Shown: positions 33,115 through 42,117 of the stretch, one piece after another
Numbering within the stretch: position 1 is the stretch's first letter
How the letters are laid out: every line of letters starts with the position of its first letter
DNA from: Pseudonocardia alaniniphila
GTDB lineage: Bacteria; Actinomycetota; Actinomycetes; Mycobacteriales; Pseudonocardiaceae
Reading direction: 5' to 3'
DNA length: 64,000 nucleotides
Assembly: GCF_022524485.1 (NCBI RefSeq)
Contig: NZ_JAKXMK010000002.1
Coordinates: 1-64,000, forward strand
Made by a program: the position numbers and the translations under genes
The notes under the pieces: generated by a model
The model's database searches: none
Told to the model about the DNA's origin: nothing
What the model saw: the letters and a program-made list of their open reading frames with translations, nothing else

Positions 33115-34824
33115 ATGACGGCCACCGCACCGAAACCCACGGCCACGAAGGTCTCCAAGCGGACCGAGATGTTGGAGAGCCGTCCGGTCAATCTGGACGG
33201 CTTCGTCGAGGAATGGCCCGAGAAGGGCCTCGTCGCGATGGAGAGCGAGTACGACCCGAAGCCGAGCATCCGGGTCGAGGACGGCGTCATCGTCGAGCTC
33301 GACGGCAAGGCCCGCGCCGACTTCGACTTCATGGACACCTTCATCGCGAACCACTCGATCGACGTCGCCTCGGCGGTGGAGGCCAACGCCATCCCCTCCG
33401 ACGAGATCGCCCGGATGCTGCTCGACCCCAGGGTCAGCCGGGCGGCCGTGCTCGAGGTGACGCGTGGCCTGACCCCGGCGAAGCTGCTCGATGTCGTCAA
33501 GCTGATGAACGTCGTCGAGATCATGATGGCGATGCAGAAGATGCGCTCCCGGCGCACGCCCGCGAACCAGGCGCACTCCACCAGCGCGCGGGACAACCCG
33601 ATCCAGGTCGCCGCGGACGCCGCCGAGGCCGCCCTGCGCGGCTTCGCCGAGCTGGAGACCACGCTCGGCGTGGTGCGCTACGCGCCGCTGGTCGCGATCG
33701 CGCTGCAGATCGGGGCGCAGACCGGACGCGGTGGAGTGATCACCCAGTGCGCCCTGGAGGAGGCCACCGAGCTGGAGCTGGGGATGCGCGGCATCACCGG
33801 CTACGCGGAGACGATCTCGGTGTACGGCACCGAGTCGGTGTTCGTCGACGGTGACGACACGCCGTGGTCGAAGGCGTTCCTCGCCTCGGCGTACGCCTCG
33901 CGCGGGATCAAGATGCGCTTCACCTCGGGCACCGGCTCCGAGGTGCAGATGGGCAACGCCGAGGGCAAGTCCATGCTGTACCTGGAGATCCGCTGCATCC
34001 TGATGGCCAAGGGTGCGGGCGTGCAGGGCCTGCAGAACGGCTCGATCAGCTGTATCGGCGTGCCGGGCGCGGTGCCCGGCGGCATCCGTGCGGTGGCGGC
34101 CGAGAACCTGATCGCCTGCATGGTCGACCTGGAGTGCGCGGCCGGCAACGACCAGTCGTTCTCGCACTCGGCCATGCGGCGCACCAGCAGGCTGATGCCG
34201 CAGATGATGTCCGGCCAGGACCTGATCTGCTCGGGCTTCTCCGGGGTGCCGAACTCGGACAACATGTTCGCCGGGTCGAATCTCGACGTCGAGGACTACG
34301 ACGACTGGAACACCATCCAGCGCGACCTGCAGATCGACGGCGGTCTCCGGCACGTCCGCGAGGACGAGATCCTGCAGGTCCGCAACAAGGCGGCCAGGGC
34401 CTTGCAGGCCGTGTTCGCCGAGCTGGACCTGCCCCGGATCACCGACGACGAGGTGGAGGCCGGGACCTACGCGAACTCCAGCGCCGACTACCCGTTCCGG
34501 GACGTCCTGGAGGACCTCAAAGGTGCCCAGTCGGTGATGGACCGCGGGATCACGGGTCTGGACCTGGTGCGGATCCTCGAACGCACCGGCTTCGCGGACG
34601 TGGCGGACAGCTACTTGCAGGTGCTGCGCCAGCGCGTCTCGGGGGACCTGCTGCAGACCGCCGCGATCCTGACTCCGGACTTCGTGCCGCTGTCGGCGAT
34701 CAACGACGCGAATGACTATGCAGGCCCGGGCACGGGATACCGGCTCAGCGGGCAGCGGTGGGAAGACCTGAAGAGACTGCGCCACGTCACCAGCGCGAGC
34801 AACCCGGAGACGGAGGTCTCGTGA
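33115..34824 (+). CDS. B12-dependent diol/glycerol dehydratase large (alpha) subunit
   Basis: A 569-residue catalytic subunit, the usual length (about 555). RPVNLDGFVEEWPEKGLVAM opens the family-conserved N-terminus. NQAHSTSARDNP carries His154, aligned with the substrate-binding His143 of the Klebsiella enzyme, and QCALEEATELELGMRG carries the active-site acid. SISCIGVPGAVPGGIRAV holds the base-off cobalamin/substrate region. The TIM barrel uses adenosylcobalamin and K+ or Ca2+ for radical dehydration of 1,2-propanediol, glycerol or a similar diol. It starts 2 bases after the small-subunit stop. Confidence 0.96.
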   Translation: MTATAPKPTATKVSKRTEMLESRPVNLDGFVEEWPEKGLVAMESEYDPKPSIRVEDGVIVELDGKARADFDFMDTFIANHSIDVASAVEANAIPSDEIARMLLDPRVSRAAVLEVTRGLTPAKLLDVVKLMNVVEIMMAMQKMRSRRTPANQAHSTSARDNPIQVAADAAEAALRGFAELETTLGVVRYAPLVAIALQIGAQTGRGGVITQCALEEATELELGMRGITGYAETISVYGTESVFVDGDDTPWSKAFLASAYASRGIKMRFTSGTGSEVQMGNAEGKSMLYLEIRCILMAKGAGVQGLQNGSISCIGVPGAVPGGIRAVAAENLIACMVDLECAAGNDQSFSHSAMRRTSRLMPQMMSGQDLICSGFSGVPNSDNMFAGSNLDVEDYDDWNTIQRDLQIDGGLRHVREDEILQVRNKAARALQAVFAELDLPRITDDEVEAGTYANSSADYPFRDVLEDLKGAQSVMDRGITGLDLVRILERTGFADVADSYLQVLRQRVSGDLLQTAAILTPDFVPLSAINDANDYAGPGTGYRLSGQRWEDLKRLRHVTSASNPETEVS

Positions 34825-35405
34825 GTACCCCCTCGGCCACTCGCACCTTGTCCCTTCGCGAGATCGGGCAGGCCCAGCGTGGCACCCGGGAGGACGAGGT
34901 CGTGATCGCGGTGTCACCGGCCTTCGCCTCGACGTTCACCAAGACCATCGTCGACGTCCCGCACGCGGAAGTGCTGCGCCAACTGCTGGCGGGCGTCGAG
35001 GAGCAGGGCATGCACGCCCGGGTCATCCGGGTGTGGGACACCGCGGACCTCGCCGCGATCTCGCACCTCGGAGCGCGGCTGTCCGGCTCGGGTATCGCGG
35101 TGGGCATCCTGTCCCGCGGCACGACCATGATCCACCAGAAGGATCTGGCGCGCCTGTCCAACCTCGAGCTGTTCCCGCAGTCCCCGCTGCTCGACGCCGA
35201 GGTGTTCCGGCGGATCGGCAGCAACGCGGCGCAGTACGCCAAGGGGGAGTCGCCGGAGCCGGTGCCGACGCGCAACGACCAGATGGCCCGCCCCCGGTGG
35301 CAGGCCAAGGCGGCGTTGCTGCACCTGAAGGAGTTCGACTGCATCGTGCCCGACCGCAAACCGGTCGAGGTCGAGCCGGCGTTCGAGCTGAGCAACACAG
35401 GTTGA
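34821..35405 (+). CDS. Diol/glycerol dehydratase medium (beta) subunit
   Basis: A 194-residue subunit. VVIAVSPAFASTFTKTIVDV, then HARVIRVWDTADLAAISHLGARLSGSGIAVGI (key part GARLSGSGIAVGI), and LSNLELFPQSPLL match the B12-embracing beta subunit, as does the closing RPRWQAKAALLHLKE. GTG 34821 overlaps the large-subunit stop by 4 bases with GGAGG just upstream, so the pair is translationally coupled and made in equal amounts. Without a long N-terminal extension it lacks the signal used to enter microcompartments in PduD, in line with no shell genes here. Confidence 0.93.
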   Translation: MSTPSATRTLSLREIGQAQRGTREDEVVIAVSPAFASTFTKTIVDVPHAEVLRQLLAGVEEQGMHARVIRVWDTADLAAISHLGARLSGSGIAVGILSRGTTMIHQKDLARLSNLELFPQSPLLDAEVFRRIGSNAAQYAKGESPEPVPTRNDQMARPRWQAKAALLHLKEFDCIVPDRKPVEVEPAFELSNTG

Positions 35406-35434
35406 GCCGCGCCGACCGGGAAGGAAGTGGGTCG

Positions 35435-37300
35435 GTGCGGCTCGTCGTCGGCGTGGACATCGGCAACTCCACCACCGAGGCGTGCGTCGCGGACGTCGAC
35501 GAAGCCGGTGGCGTGACGTACCTCGGCACCGCCCTGACCCACACCACCGGGGTCAAGGGCACACCGGACAACACCGCCGGAGCCGTGTCGGCGGTACGCC
35601 GGGCCTTGGAGCGGGCGCGCCGCGACCCCGCGGACCTCGACACCGTGCTGCTCAACGAGGCCACGCCCGTGATCAGCGGGCTCGCCACGGAGACCATCAC
35701 CGAGACGATCATCACCGAGTCCACGATGATCGGGCACAACCCGACGACGCCGGGCGGGGAGGGTCTCGGGGTCGGGACGACGGTTCCGATCAGCGAGCTG
35801 AGCGGTGCGACCCATGACGGGCCGCTGGTCGTCGTGGTGCCGTTCGGGTGGGACTTCGACGACATCGCCGTCACGCTCAACACCGCAACCGGCTCCGGTG
35901 CCGAGATCGTGGCAGCGGTCCTCGGCCACGATGACGCGGTGCTCGTGGCCAACCGGCTGGAACGAGCGATCCCGATCGTCGACGAGGTGGCCGCGGTGGA
36001 CCGGGTCCCGCTCGGGATGCTCGCCGCGGTCGAGGTGGCCGCACCCGGCCAGACCATCCGCACGCTGTCGAACTCCTACGGCCTCGCCACCGTCTTCGAG
36101 CTCGACCCGGACCAGACGCGCAAGGTCGCGCCGGTGGCACGCGCGCTGACCGGCAACCGGTCGGCCGTGGTGGTGCGCACGCCCAGCGGTGACGTCACCG
36201 ACCGGCGGATCCCGGTGGGGCTGCTCGAGCTGACCGGGGCGGGCAAGACCCTGCGGGTGGACCTCGACGCCGGTGCCGAGCAGATCATGGCCGAGTTGGC
36301 GCGCGTGCAGCCGCTCGAGGATGCGACGGGCGAGCCTGGCACGCACGTCGGCGGGATGCTCGCGCAGGTTCGCGACACGATGACCGACGTGACCGGGCAG
36401 CCGGCGTCCGAGGTCCGGATCGGGGACGTCCTCGCCGTCGACACCTTCGTGCCCGCCGAGGTGCGGGGTGGGCTGGCCGGTGAGATCGCGCTGGAGAACG
36501 CGGTCGCCCTTGCGGCGATGGTGAGCACCAGCGGCAGCCGCATGCAGGTGGTCGCCGACGACGTGGCCGCCGCGCTGGGCTGCGCGGCCCGCATCGGAGG
36601 CGTCGAGGGCGAGATGGCGGTGCGCGGCGCCCTCACCACGCCCGGGGTGGACAAACCCGTCGTGGTGCTCGACATGGGCGGGGGGTCTACGGACGCGGCC
36701 CTGCTCACGCGCGACGGGACGGTCGGCGCGGTCCACGTCGCCGGGGCGGGTGAGCTGGTCACCAGGCTGATCGATTCTGAGCTGGCGCTGGACAACCGGG
36801 AGGTCGCGGAATCGGTCAAGTGGTTCCCGCTCGGGAAGGTGGAGAGTTTCTTCCACATCCGCCACGAGGACGGCACGGTGCAGTTCTTCACCACGCCACT
36901 GCCGCCGACGGTGTTCGCCCGGGTCGTGGCGATGACGCCCGAAGGCCCCGTACCGATCGCCACCCGGCACTCGGTGGATCACGTGCGGCGGGTGCGGCGC
37001 GAGGCCAAGCGGAGGGTGTTCGTGGTGAACGCGCTGCGGGCGCTGCGGCAGATCGCCCCGCAGGGGAACCTGCGGATGCTCGAGTTCGTGGTGCTGCTCG
37101 GCGGCTCGGCGCTGGACTTCGAGATCCCGGACATGATCGCCGACGCGCTCGCCGGGCACGGGATCGTCTGCGGCACGGGCAACGTGCACGGGACGGAAGG
37201 CCCCCGCAACGCCGTGGCGTCGGGGCTCGTGGACGCGTTCGCCGCCGAGGTCGCCGGTGCCTCCCGGGCGACGGCTGTGAGGGAGAGCAGGGCGTCATGA
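35435..37300 (+). CDS. Diol dehydratase reactivase large subunit (DdrA/PduG/GdrA type)
   Basis: A 621-residue Hsp70-like ATPase that exchanges damaged cobalamin from the dehydratase. VVGVDIGNSTTEACVADVD is the first phosphate loop, VVLDMGGGSTDAALLTRDG the second, and VLLGGSALDFEIPDMIADAL the adenosine-binding end. Length matches DdrA (about 610). GTG 35435 has GGAAGGAAG upstream. Its stop overlaps the small reactivase subunit (ATGA). Presence of a dedicated reactivase shows the enzyme faces suicide inactivation, as with glycerol as substrate. Confidence 0.95.
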   Translation: MRLVVGVDIGNSTTEACVADVDEAGGVTYLGTALTHTTGVKGTPDNTAGAVSAVRRALERARRDPADLDTVLLNEATPVISGLATETITETIITESTMIGHNPTTPGGEGLGVGTTVPISELSGATHDGPLVVVVPFGWDFDDIAVTLNTATGSGAEIVAAVLGHDDAVLVANRLERAIPIVDEVAAVDRVPLGMLAAVEVAAPGQTIRTLSNSYGLATVFELDPDQTRKVAPVARALTGNRSAVVVRTPSGDVTDRRIPVGLLELTGAGKTLRVDLDAGAEQIMAELARVQPLEDATGEPGTHVGGMLAQVRDTMTDVTGQPASEVRIGDVLAVDTFVPAEVRGGLAGEIALENAVALAAMVSTSGSRMQVVADDVAAALGCAARIGGVEGEMAVRGALTTPGVDKPVVVLDMGGGSTDAALLTRDGTVGAVHVAGAGELVTRLIDSELALDNREVAESVKWFPLGKVESFFHIRHEDGTVQFFTTPLPPTVFARVVAMTPEGPVPIATRHSVDHVRRVRREAKRRVFVVNALRALRQIAPQGNLRMLEFVVLLGGSALDFEIPDMIADALAGHGIVCGTGNVHGTEGPRNAVASGLVDAFAAEVAGASRATAVRESRAS

Positions 37301-37686
37301 AGTGCAGCGGGCCGCCGTCAGGCGTCACGGAGAACGCGGAGATCCCCTCGGTCGTCGTGCTCCGGCCGGCCGAGGCCGGGGCTCAGGTGCTGCGCGAGGT
37401 GTGCGCGGGCATCGAGGAGGAAGGCGTGCCGACGCGCGTGGTCATGCCCTCCGGTGACACCGACGCCGACGTCGAGACCGTGCTGCTGGCGCACGAGGCC
37501 GCTCAGGAGTCGCGGCTGGATGTCGGCGTCGCGCTGGGCGTGGAGGTCGTGGTGGTGCACCACGCAAAGCTGCCGGAACGCTCCCCGGCGCAGGTGGTGC
37601 CCGCCGAGGCCGGCACCGTGGGCTGGCGCGGCGCCGGCCGGGCCGCGGCGAGGATTGTGAAGGGTCTGCCCTACGGCGAGGTCTGA
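37297..37686 (+). CDS. Diol dehydratase reactivase small subunit (DdrB/PduH type)
   Basis: A 129-residue protein resembling the dehydratase beta subunit fold. SVVVLRPAEAGAQVLREVCAG, GIEEEGVPTRVVMP, ESRLDVGVALGVEVVVVHH and RGAGRAAARIVKGLPYGEV are found in DdrB/PduH, which binds the large reactivase subunit and swaps with the dehydratase beta subunit during reactivation. ATG 37297 overlaps the DdrA stop by 4 bases. Last gene of the operon; a 9-bp dyad follows 52 bases after the stop. Confidence 0.93.
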   Translation: MKCSGPPSGVTENAEIPSVVVLRPAEAGAQVLREVCAGIEEEGVPTRVVMPSGDTDADVETVLLAHEAAQESRLDVGVALGVEVVVVHHAKLPERSPAQVVPAEAGTVGWRGAGRAAARIVKGLPYGEV

Positions 37687-37738
37687 GCGCCGGAACCGTT
37701 GATCGGACGCCGGAGGGCGTCGCCGATCCGCTCTTGTA

Positions 37739-37765
37739 TATCCCTGGTGTACATCCCCAGGGATA
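37739..37765. promoter_or_regulatory. Inverted repeat between dehydratase operon and sigma-factor gene
   Basis: TATCCCTGG (37739-37747) and CCAGGGATA (37757-37765) form a perfect 9-bp inverted repeat with a 9-base centre, followed by a half copy CCAGGGA at 37770-37776. It is about 170 bases before the sigma-factor start, so it may be an operator; as a hairpin it could also end the dehydratase transcript, though no T-run follows. Confidence 0.5.
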
Positions 37766-37931
37766 CGGCCAGGGACCGTACACGGACGCGATCGGAACGC
37801 CCGCTGCACCACGGTGTGGACGTGCTCTCGAGACGGAGGATGCCCCGTGGCTGTGGGGCGGACCTCGGGCGATGCTCCGTTGCCGCACCCGGTGCCATGT
37901 GGCTGCCATCCGGGAACAGCGACGAGCGCTG

Positions 37932-38459
37932 ATGGTGGCCAGTCTGCCCGACTGTCAGGAATCGACCGAGGCGTTCGTCCGTGGCTTGTACGAGGACGCG
38001 TTCCGCCCGCTCCTCCGGTTCGTGCTGCCGTTGACCGGTAGCCGCGAACGGGCCGAAGAAGTGGTTCAGGAGACGATGGTGCGCGCCTGGCGGCAACACG
38101 CCACGGGGTTCGAATCCGGAAGACCGCACGGGTGGTTGTACACCGTCGCCCGCAACCTGGTGACCGACCTACGCCGCCACGACGCCATCCGCCCCGTGAT
38201 CGTGCACGACGAGATCGCACTGAAAAGGGCGTCCGAATCCGACCCGTTCGAGAAGGCGGTGCACCGCCGGGTCGTCGCCGACGCCCTCAACCAGCTCAGG
38301 CCCAAACATCGCGACGTCCTGATCGCGATCTACTACCAGGACTGCTCCCTGGCCGAAGCCGCCCACCGGCTCGGCATCCCGGTCGGGACCGTGAAGTCAC
38401 GCAGCTACCACGCCCTGCGCGAGTTGCGGGGCGTACTCGAGCAATCAGGAGCGCTGTAA
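37932..38459 (+). CDS. ECF-type sigma-70 family RNA polymerase sigma factor
   Basis: A 175-residue sigma factor with regions 2 and 4 only. LRFVLPLTGSRERAEEVVQETMVRAWRQH is region 2 (key part RAEEVVQETMVRAW), GWLYTVARNLVTDLRRH the 2.4 end, and LRPKHRDVLIAIYYQDCSLAEAAHRLGIPVGTVKSRSYHALRELR region 4 (key part LGIPVGTVKSRSYHAL). No anti-sigma factor gene lies next to it; the neighbouring GAF gene is on the opposite strand. The chosen ATG is where family similarity begins; longer starts would overlap the upstream dyad. Confidence 0.86.
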   Translation: MVASLPDCQESTEAFVRGLYEDAFRPLLRFVLPLTGSRERAEEVVQETMVRAWRQHATGFESGRPHGWLYTVARNLVTDLRRHDAIRPVIVHDEIALKRASESDPFEKAVHRRVVADALNQLRPKHRDVLIAIYYQDCSLAEAAHRLGIPVGTVKSRSYHALRELRGVLEQSGAL

Positions 38460-38490
38460 CGAGGGCTGCTCCGAACCGCGGGCCTCTGGG

Positions 38491-38661
38491 TTAGACGCGG
38501 CGGGCCCGGAGCCGGGCGGCGAGGAAGCGCCTGGCATGTGCGTGGGCTTCCTTGCGGGCATCCGCGTAGTACCCCGTGGGATCGCGCAGGATGCGGGCGA
38601 GCCGCAGCCGTTGCGTCTCGTCGCCGTTTCCGTTGCCGTTGCAGCTGATCCCCTCGTCCAC
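38491..38661 (-). CDS. Small hypothetical protein
   Basis: A 56-residue basic protein from GTG 38661 (an in-frame TTG at 38682, abutting the GAF gene stop, is also possible). It contains a run alternating Asn and Gly (SCNGNGNGDET), then a helical, Arg-rich part RLRLARILRDPTGYYADARKE that looks structured. Downstream of the GAF gene in the same direction, probably co-transcribed. Function unknown; a single Cys is the only notable residue. Confidence 0.55.
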   Translation of the reverse strand: MDEGISCNGNGNGDETQRLRLARILRDPTGYYADARKEAHAHARRFLAARLRARRV

Positions 38662-38682
38662 GTGCTCAGGATAGCCCCGCAA

Positions 38683-39450
38683 TCAGGCGGCGAGGGCGAT
38701 CGCGAGCAGCCGGGCGAAGACCCGGACCGCGGCGACGTCGGCCTCGGTGAGATCGCCGACGTGGAGTCCGTCGATCGTGAGGACCCCGAACTCGCGTTCC
38801 TCGGTGGCGACGGGCACCGCGATGAACGTGCGGTAGTCGTGGCCCCCGGGTTGCCAGCCGGAGGGCGGACGCGCCCTGGCGTCCTGGCAGAACAGGTCCT
38901 CGCGCTGCCTGAGCAGCTGGAATGCCTGGTCGCCGAGCGGAGTGCCCGCGACGAAGGTGGTGCGCGGAGCCGAGGCGCGGCCGTGGAACCCGGCCGGGAC
39001 GAGCCGGGGCGGGTGGTCCTCCACCAGGGCGAAGTAGCAGGCACGCAGGCGGTCGCTGCCGAGCACCTCGGCGGCCGCCGCGAGGACGACCGCCTTCGCC
39101 TGGCCCTGCAGCTCGAGCAGTTCGCGGCCGCGGGTCCAGCGTGGGCGGTCGGTGATCCTGCCGATGAGGTAGGTGAGGGGATCGAGGGCGTCGTCCAGGA
39201 CCAGCTGCATCCGCGCGGCGGCGTCCTCGGCGATCTGTACGGCGGTGGCGGCGCGGACGCGGGCCCGGCGCTCCGCCCACAGCGGCAGGCCGACGGCGAG
39301 TGCGGTGAGGGCTGCGCCGGCACCGGCGGTGACTCCGAACGACCAGCCGGAGAGGCCGTTGAGGACGGCACCGATCACCCACGCCGCCGTCGCCGCGGTG
39401 ACGGCCAGGGGTCGGGCCACCTTGACGACCCGCGCGGAGATCACTCCCAT
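38683..39450 (-). CDS. Membrane-anchored GAF-domain protein
   Basis: A 255-residue protein with two N-terminal membrane helices (VTAATAAWVIGAVLNGL and VTAGAGAALTALAVGL), a short coiled segment and a GAF domain from about residue 95 to 250. The GAF core is YFALVEDHPPRLVPAGF, GTPLGDQAFQLLRQREDLF and RTFIAVPVATEEREFGVLTID. There is no histidine kinase or cyclase output domain, so it is probably a stand-alone sensor or regulator binding a small ligand. Convergent with the sigma factor, 223 bases apart across the small gene. Confidence 0.84.
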   Translation of the reverse strand: MGVISARVVKVARPLAVTAATAAWVIGAVLNGLSGWSFGVTAGAGAALTALAVGLPLWAERRARVRAATAVQIAEDAAARMQLVLDDALDPLTYLIGRITDRPRWTRGRELLELQGQAKAVVLAAAAEVLGSDRLRACYFALVEDHPPRLVPAGFHGRASAPRTTFVAGTPLGDQAFQLLRQREDLFCQDARARPPSGWQPGGHDYRTFIAVPVATEEREFGVLTIDGLHVGDLTEADVAAVRVFARLLAIALAA

Positions 39451-39534
39451 CGTGATCGCAGCGTATCCAGCATGACCGACCGTGAGCGGAGAACCGTGGC
39501 CGAGCGCACCGCCCGGCCTACCGTGATCGGTCGA

Positions 39535-40479
39535 TCAGGCCTGCCCGGTCGCCGGGGTGGTCGACAGCTCGGGCATCACCTCGGCGGCCAGGCGTTCCAT
39601 CTGCTCCGCGTCGTCGAAGAGCGGGTTCAGGTGGATCAGCTCGGCGCCGGCCTCGGCCACCTCGCGCAGGCCCCGGACACAGTCGGCCGGTGGCCCCCAC
39701 ACCGCCGTGGAGACGAGATCATTGCGCCCGGCGTGGGAGTAGAGCTGGCCGAGCGCGTCGGACAGACGTGCCTCGGCGCGGGCCGCGTCGTCGTCGACCG
39801 CGATGTAGACGCGTTTGGCGATCGGGAAACCGGTGCTGTCCCGACCCATGTCGCTCAACGCCCCGCGTACGACCTTCACCTGGTCGGCGAACTGCGCTGT
39901 GGTGGACGAGCCTGCGCCGAAGAAACCGTCACCGAGCCGGACCGCGCGGCGCAGTGCGTCCGGATGCGCGGCTCCGAACCAGATCGGCGGGTGCGGCTTC
40001 TGGAGCGGTTTCGGCTCCATCGTGGCGCCGTCCGCCTGATAGAAGCGCCCGGAGAAGCTGACGCGGGGCTCGGTCCACAGCTCCTTCATCAGGCGCAGGC
40101 CTTCGGTGAACCGCGTGACCAGCCCCTCGGGATCCACCCCGAACGTGGCGAAGCTCCGGTGGCGCCCACCGGTGCCGACTCCCACCTCGATGCGCCCGCC
40201 GCTGAGCTGGTCGAGCGAGCTCAGGCTCTTGGCCAGCTGAACAGGGTTGTGCAGCGGCGTGACGAACACCGCGCACCCCAGCCGGAGCCGCTGCGTGCAC
40301 GCGGCCGCGTAGGTCATCGTCTCGATGGCGCTCAGGCGGGGCGCGGACCCCAGGACCTGCTCCTGCGTCCAGGCGCTGTCGAATCCGAGCTCCTCCACCC
40401 GCGCGAGGTGGGCCTGGAGCGCACCCGTGTCGTATTTTCCGCCGTGAACGGTCTGTGGGATGGATATCGCGAATCGCAC
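39535..40479 (-). CDS. LLM-class (luciferase-like) flavin/F420-dependent oxidoreductase
   Basis: A 314-residue TIM-barrel oxidoreductase. RFAISIPQTVHGGKYDTGAL at the start, LGCAVFVTPLHNPVQLAKSL, LSGGRIEVGVGTGGRHRSFATFGVD (key part GGRIEVGVGTGG) and RFTEGLRLMKELW are the luciferase-like landmarks. The family uses reduced F420 or FMN for hydride transfer or monooxygenation. GTG 40479 is chosen since upstream frame sequence looks non-coding. Next to it, 100 bases upstream in transcription direction, is the ferredoxin-ended redox operon; they could form one unit. Confidence 0.89.
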   Translation of the reverse strand: MRFAISIPQTVHGGKYDTGALQAHLARVEELGFDSAWTQEQVLGSAPRLSAIETMTYAAACTQRLRLGCAVFVTPLHNPVQLAKSLSSLDQLSGGRIEVGVGTGGRHRSFATFGVDPEGLVTRFTEGLRLMKELWTEPRVSFSGRFYQADGATMEPKPLQKPHPPIWFGAAHPDALRRAVRLGDGFFGAGSSTTAQFADQVKVVRGALSDMGRDSTGFPIAKRVYIAVDDDAARAEARLSDALGQLYSHAGRNDLVSTAVWGPPADCVRGLREVAEAGAELIHLNPLFDDAEQMERLAAEVMPELSTTPATGQA

Positions 40480-40579
40480 CTCTGCAGCGTAGTTACCGGA
40501 CGCACCACGGTTCGGAATCGGGCGAATGACCATGGGTGAGGAAATGGACTCTCGTGACATATGCCTGCGACTGCCCTGC

Positions 40580-40813
40580 TCACGAGGTGCGGTTCTGTCC
40601 GTCGAGGCGACGTAGCCGGAGCGCCAGCGTGGGGCACGCGCTCGCCGCGGCCCGTGCCTGCGCCCGGAGCGACGGTGGCACCTCCCGCGATGCGAGATGC
40701 GGGTAGCCCCATTCGTCGAGCAGGACCTGCTCGGGGAGGAGTTCGGCGCAGAGTCCGTGCCCGCGGCACATGATGGGATCCACGTCGAGGCCGAGCCGGG
40801 TGTCGTCCCTCAT
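40580..40813 (-). CDS. Single-cluster ferredoxin ([3Fe-4S]/[4Fe-4S] type)
   Basis: A 77-residue ferredoxin. PIMCRGHGLCAELLPEQ and ASACPTLAL give three cluster cysteines, with His at the fourth ligand position in CRGHGLC, the pattern of P450-partner ferredoxins such as SoyB. ATG 40813 overlaps the NuoF-like stop by one base (TGATG), so it is translated by coupling. It is the natural electron carrier for the upstream membrane-bound oxidoreductase. Confidence 0.88.
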   Translation of the reverse strand: MRDDTRLGLDVDPIMCRGHGLCAELLPEQVLLDEWGYPHLASREVPPSLRAQARAAASACPTLALRLRRLDGQNRTS

Positions 40814-42117
40814 CACTCTCCCCCTCCACGACGGGCCGGACCGGGCACCGGCATCCACGGCTCGGTGTCCGCCCACGGGCACGGGTGGCCGGCGACGTGA
40901 TCGGCGATGTGGTCGGCGAAGACGCGCAGAGCCGAGGCCGCGAACCGGGTGGTGCCGTCAGGATGCGCGCACGCGCCCCGGCCCTCGATCATCCCCAACC
41001 GGTTGCGCAGACGGTCGAGCGTGGCCCCCGACGGGTCGGTACCGCGCACGAGATCGTCCAGGTCGTCGGCGATCGCCGGCAGTCCGAACATGCACGGCCC
41101 GCACTGCCCTGCCGACTCCACCGCGAGGTAACGCACGGTGCGGGCGGTCTCGGCGAGGCCGCAGGCACGTTCCGGCAGAGCGACGAGCGCCGCTGTGCCC
41201 ATCACAGCTCCTGCTGCGCGGCAGTCCTCGTGCGCGAGCGGCAGCGCTCGTGCCTGCCGGATCGCCATCCAACTGCCGCCGAGACCGCCGACCTGCATCG
41301 CCTGCAACGGCTCGGACTCGCCTCCGGCCTCGGCCAGCACCGCGCCGACCGGCGTGCCGAGCTCGACCTCGTACACACCGGGTCTGCACACCGCGCCCCC
41401 CACCGTGACGAGGGTGGTGCCCGGAGACTGCGCCGTGCCCGCCGTCCGGAACCAGCTCGCGCCGAAGCGCGTGATCAGTGCCAGGTGAGCCAGCGTCTCG
41501 ACGTTGTCGACCAGCGTCGGACGGCCACCGACCCCTCGTTCCGCCGGCCGGGGCGGGGTGACGGTGGGCCGGGCGTCGCCGCTGTTCAGGAAGTTGACCA
41601 GCGCGGACTCTTCACTGGCCACGTAGCGGTGCGGCACCTCCACCGCGCGGATCGTGACGTTCTCGTCGTGGCGTGCGTCGAGGGCGGCGTGCATCGAGCG
41701 GGCGTGTGCGTCTCCTTCGCGCATGCAGATGACCGCCTCGTCCGCGCCGACGGCGTGGCAGGCGAGCAGGACACCGTCGATGACCAGATGGGGGGCGAAC
41801 TCGAGCAGCTTCGCGTCCTTTGCGGTGGCAGGGTCGCCGTCACAGCCGTTCGCGACCACGATCGGCCGGCCCCGGCCGGCTGCGACCGTCCTCAGCTTGC
41901 GGCTCATCGGGAAGCCCGCCCCGCCTCGGCCGCGCAGCCCCGACCGGTCGACCGCATCGATCAGCTCCGCCGGCCCATCAGCGCCGGTCGGAAGCGGTCC
42001 GAAACGGGCGAGGTGGTCGGCCAGCCCGGCAGGGGAGCCGCTCTCGGCCGAGCCGGCCAGCAGCCGCACGCTCCCGGCCGGGGGATCCGGGAGGGGCGCG
42101 GACGTCGCCGCGGTCAC
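40813..42117 (-). CDS. NuoF-like flavoprotein (NADH-quinone oxidoreductase F domain) with altered cofactor sites
   Basis: A 434-residue NuoF relative. The FMN loop GLRGRGGAGFP is at residues 60-70, and an SLBB-like domain begins near 235. Two sites differ from respiratory complex I: the NAD-binding acidic stretch ADESEPGTxKD is NGCDGDPATAKD here (residues 90-101), and the [4Fe-4S] motif SCGxCxxC reads SAGQCGPC (335-342), losing the first Cys; Cys339, Cys342 and Cys383 remain. So the donor may not be NADH and the cluster may be three-iron or absent. It lies between a heme-b membrane protein and a ferredoxin with 1-4 base overlaps, implying one complex. Confidence 0.88.
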   Translation of the reverse strand: MTAATSAPLPDPPAGSVRLLAGSAESGSPAGLADHLARFGPLPTGADGPAELIDAVDRSGLRGRGGAGFPMSRKLRTVAAGRGRPIVVANGCDGDPATAKDAKLLEFAPHLVIDGVLLACHAVGADEAVICMREGDAHARSMHAALDARHDENVTIRAVEVPHRYVASEESALVNFLNSGDARPTVTPPRPAERGVGGRPTLVDNVETLAHLALITRFGASWFRTAGTAQSPGTTLVTVGGAVCRPGVYEVELGTPVGAVLAEAGGESEPLQAMQVGGLGGSWMAIRQARALPLAHEDCRAAGAVMGTAALVALPERACGLAETARTVRYLAVESAGQCGPCMFGLPAIADDLDDLVRGTDPSGATLDRLRNRLGMIEGRGACAHPDGTTRFAASALRVFADHIADHVAGHPCPWADTEPWMPVPGPARRGGGE

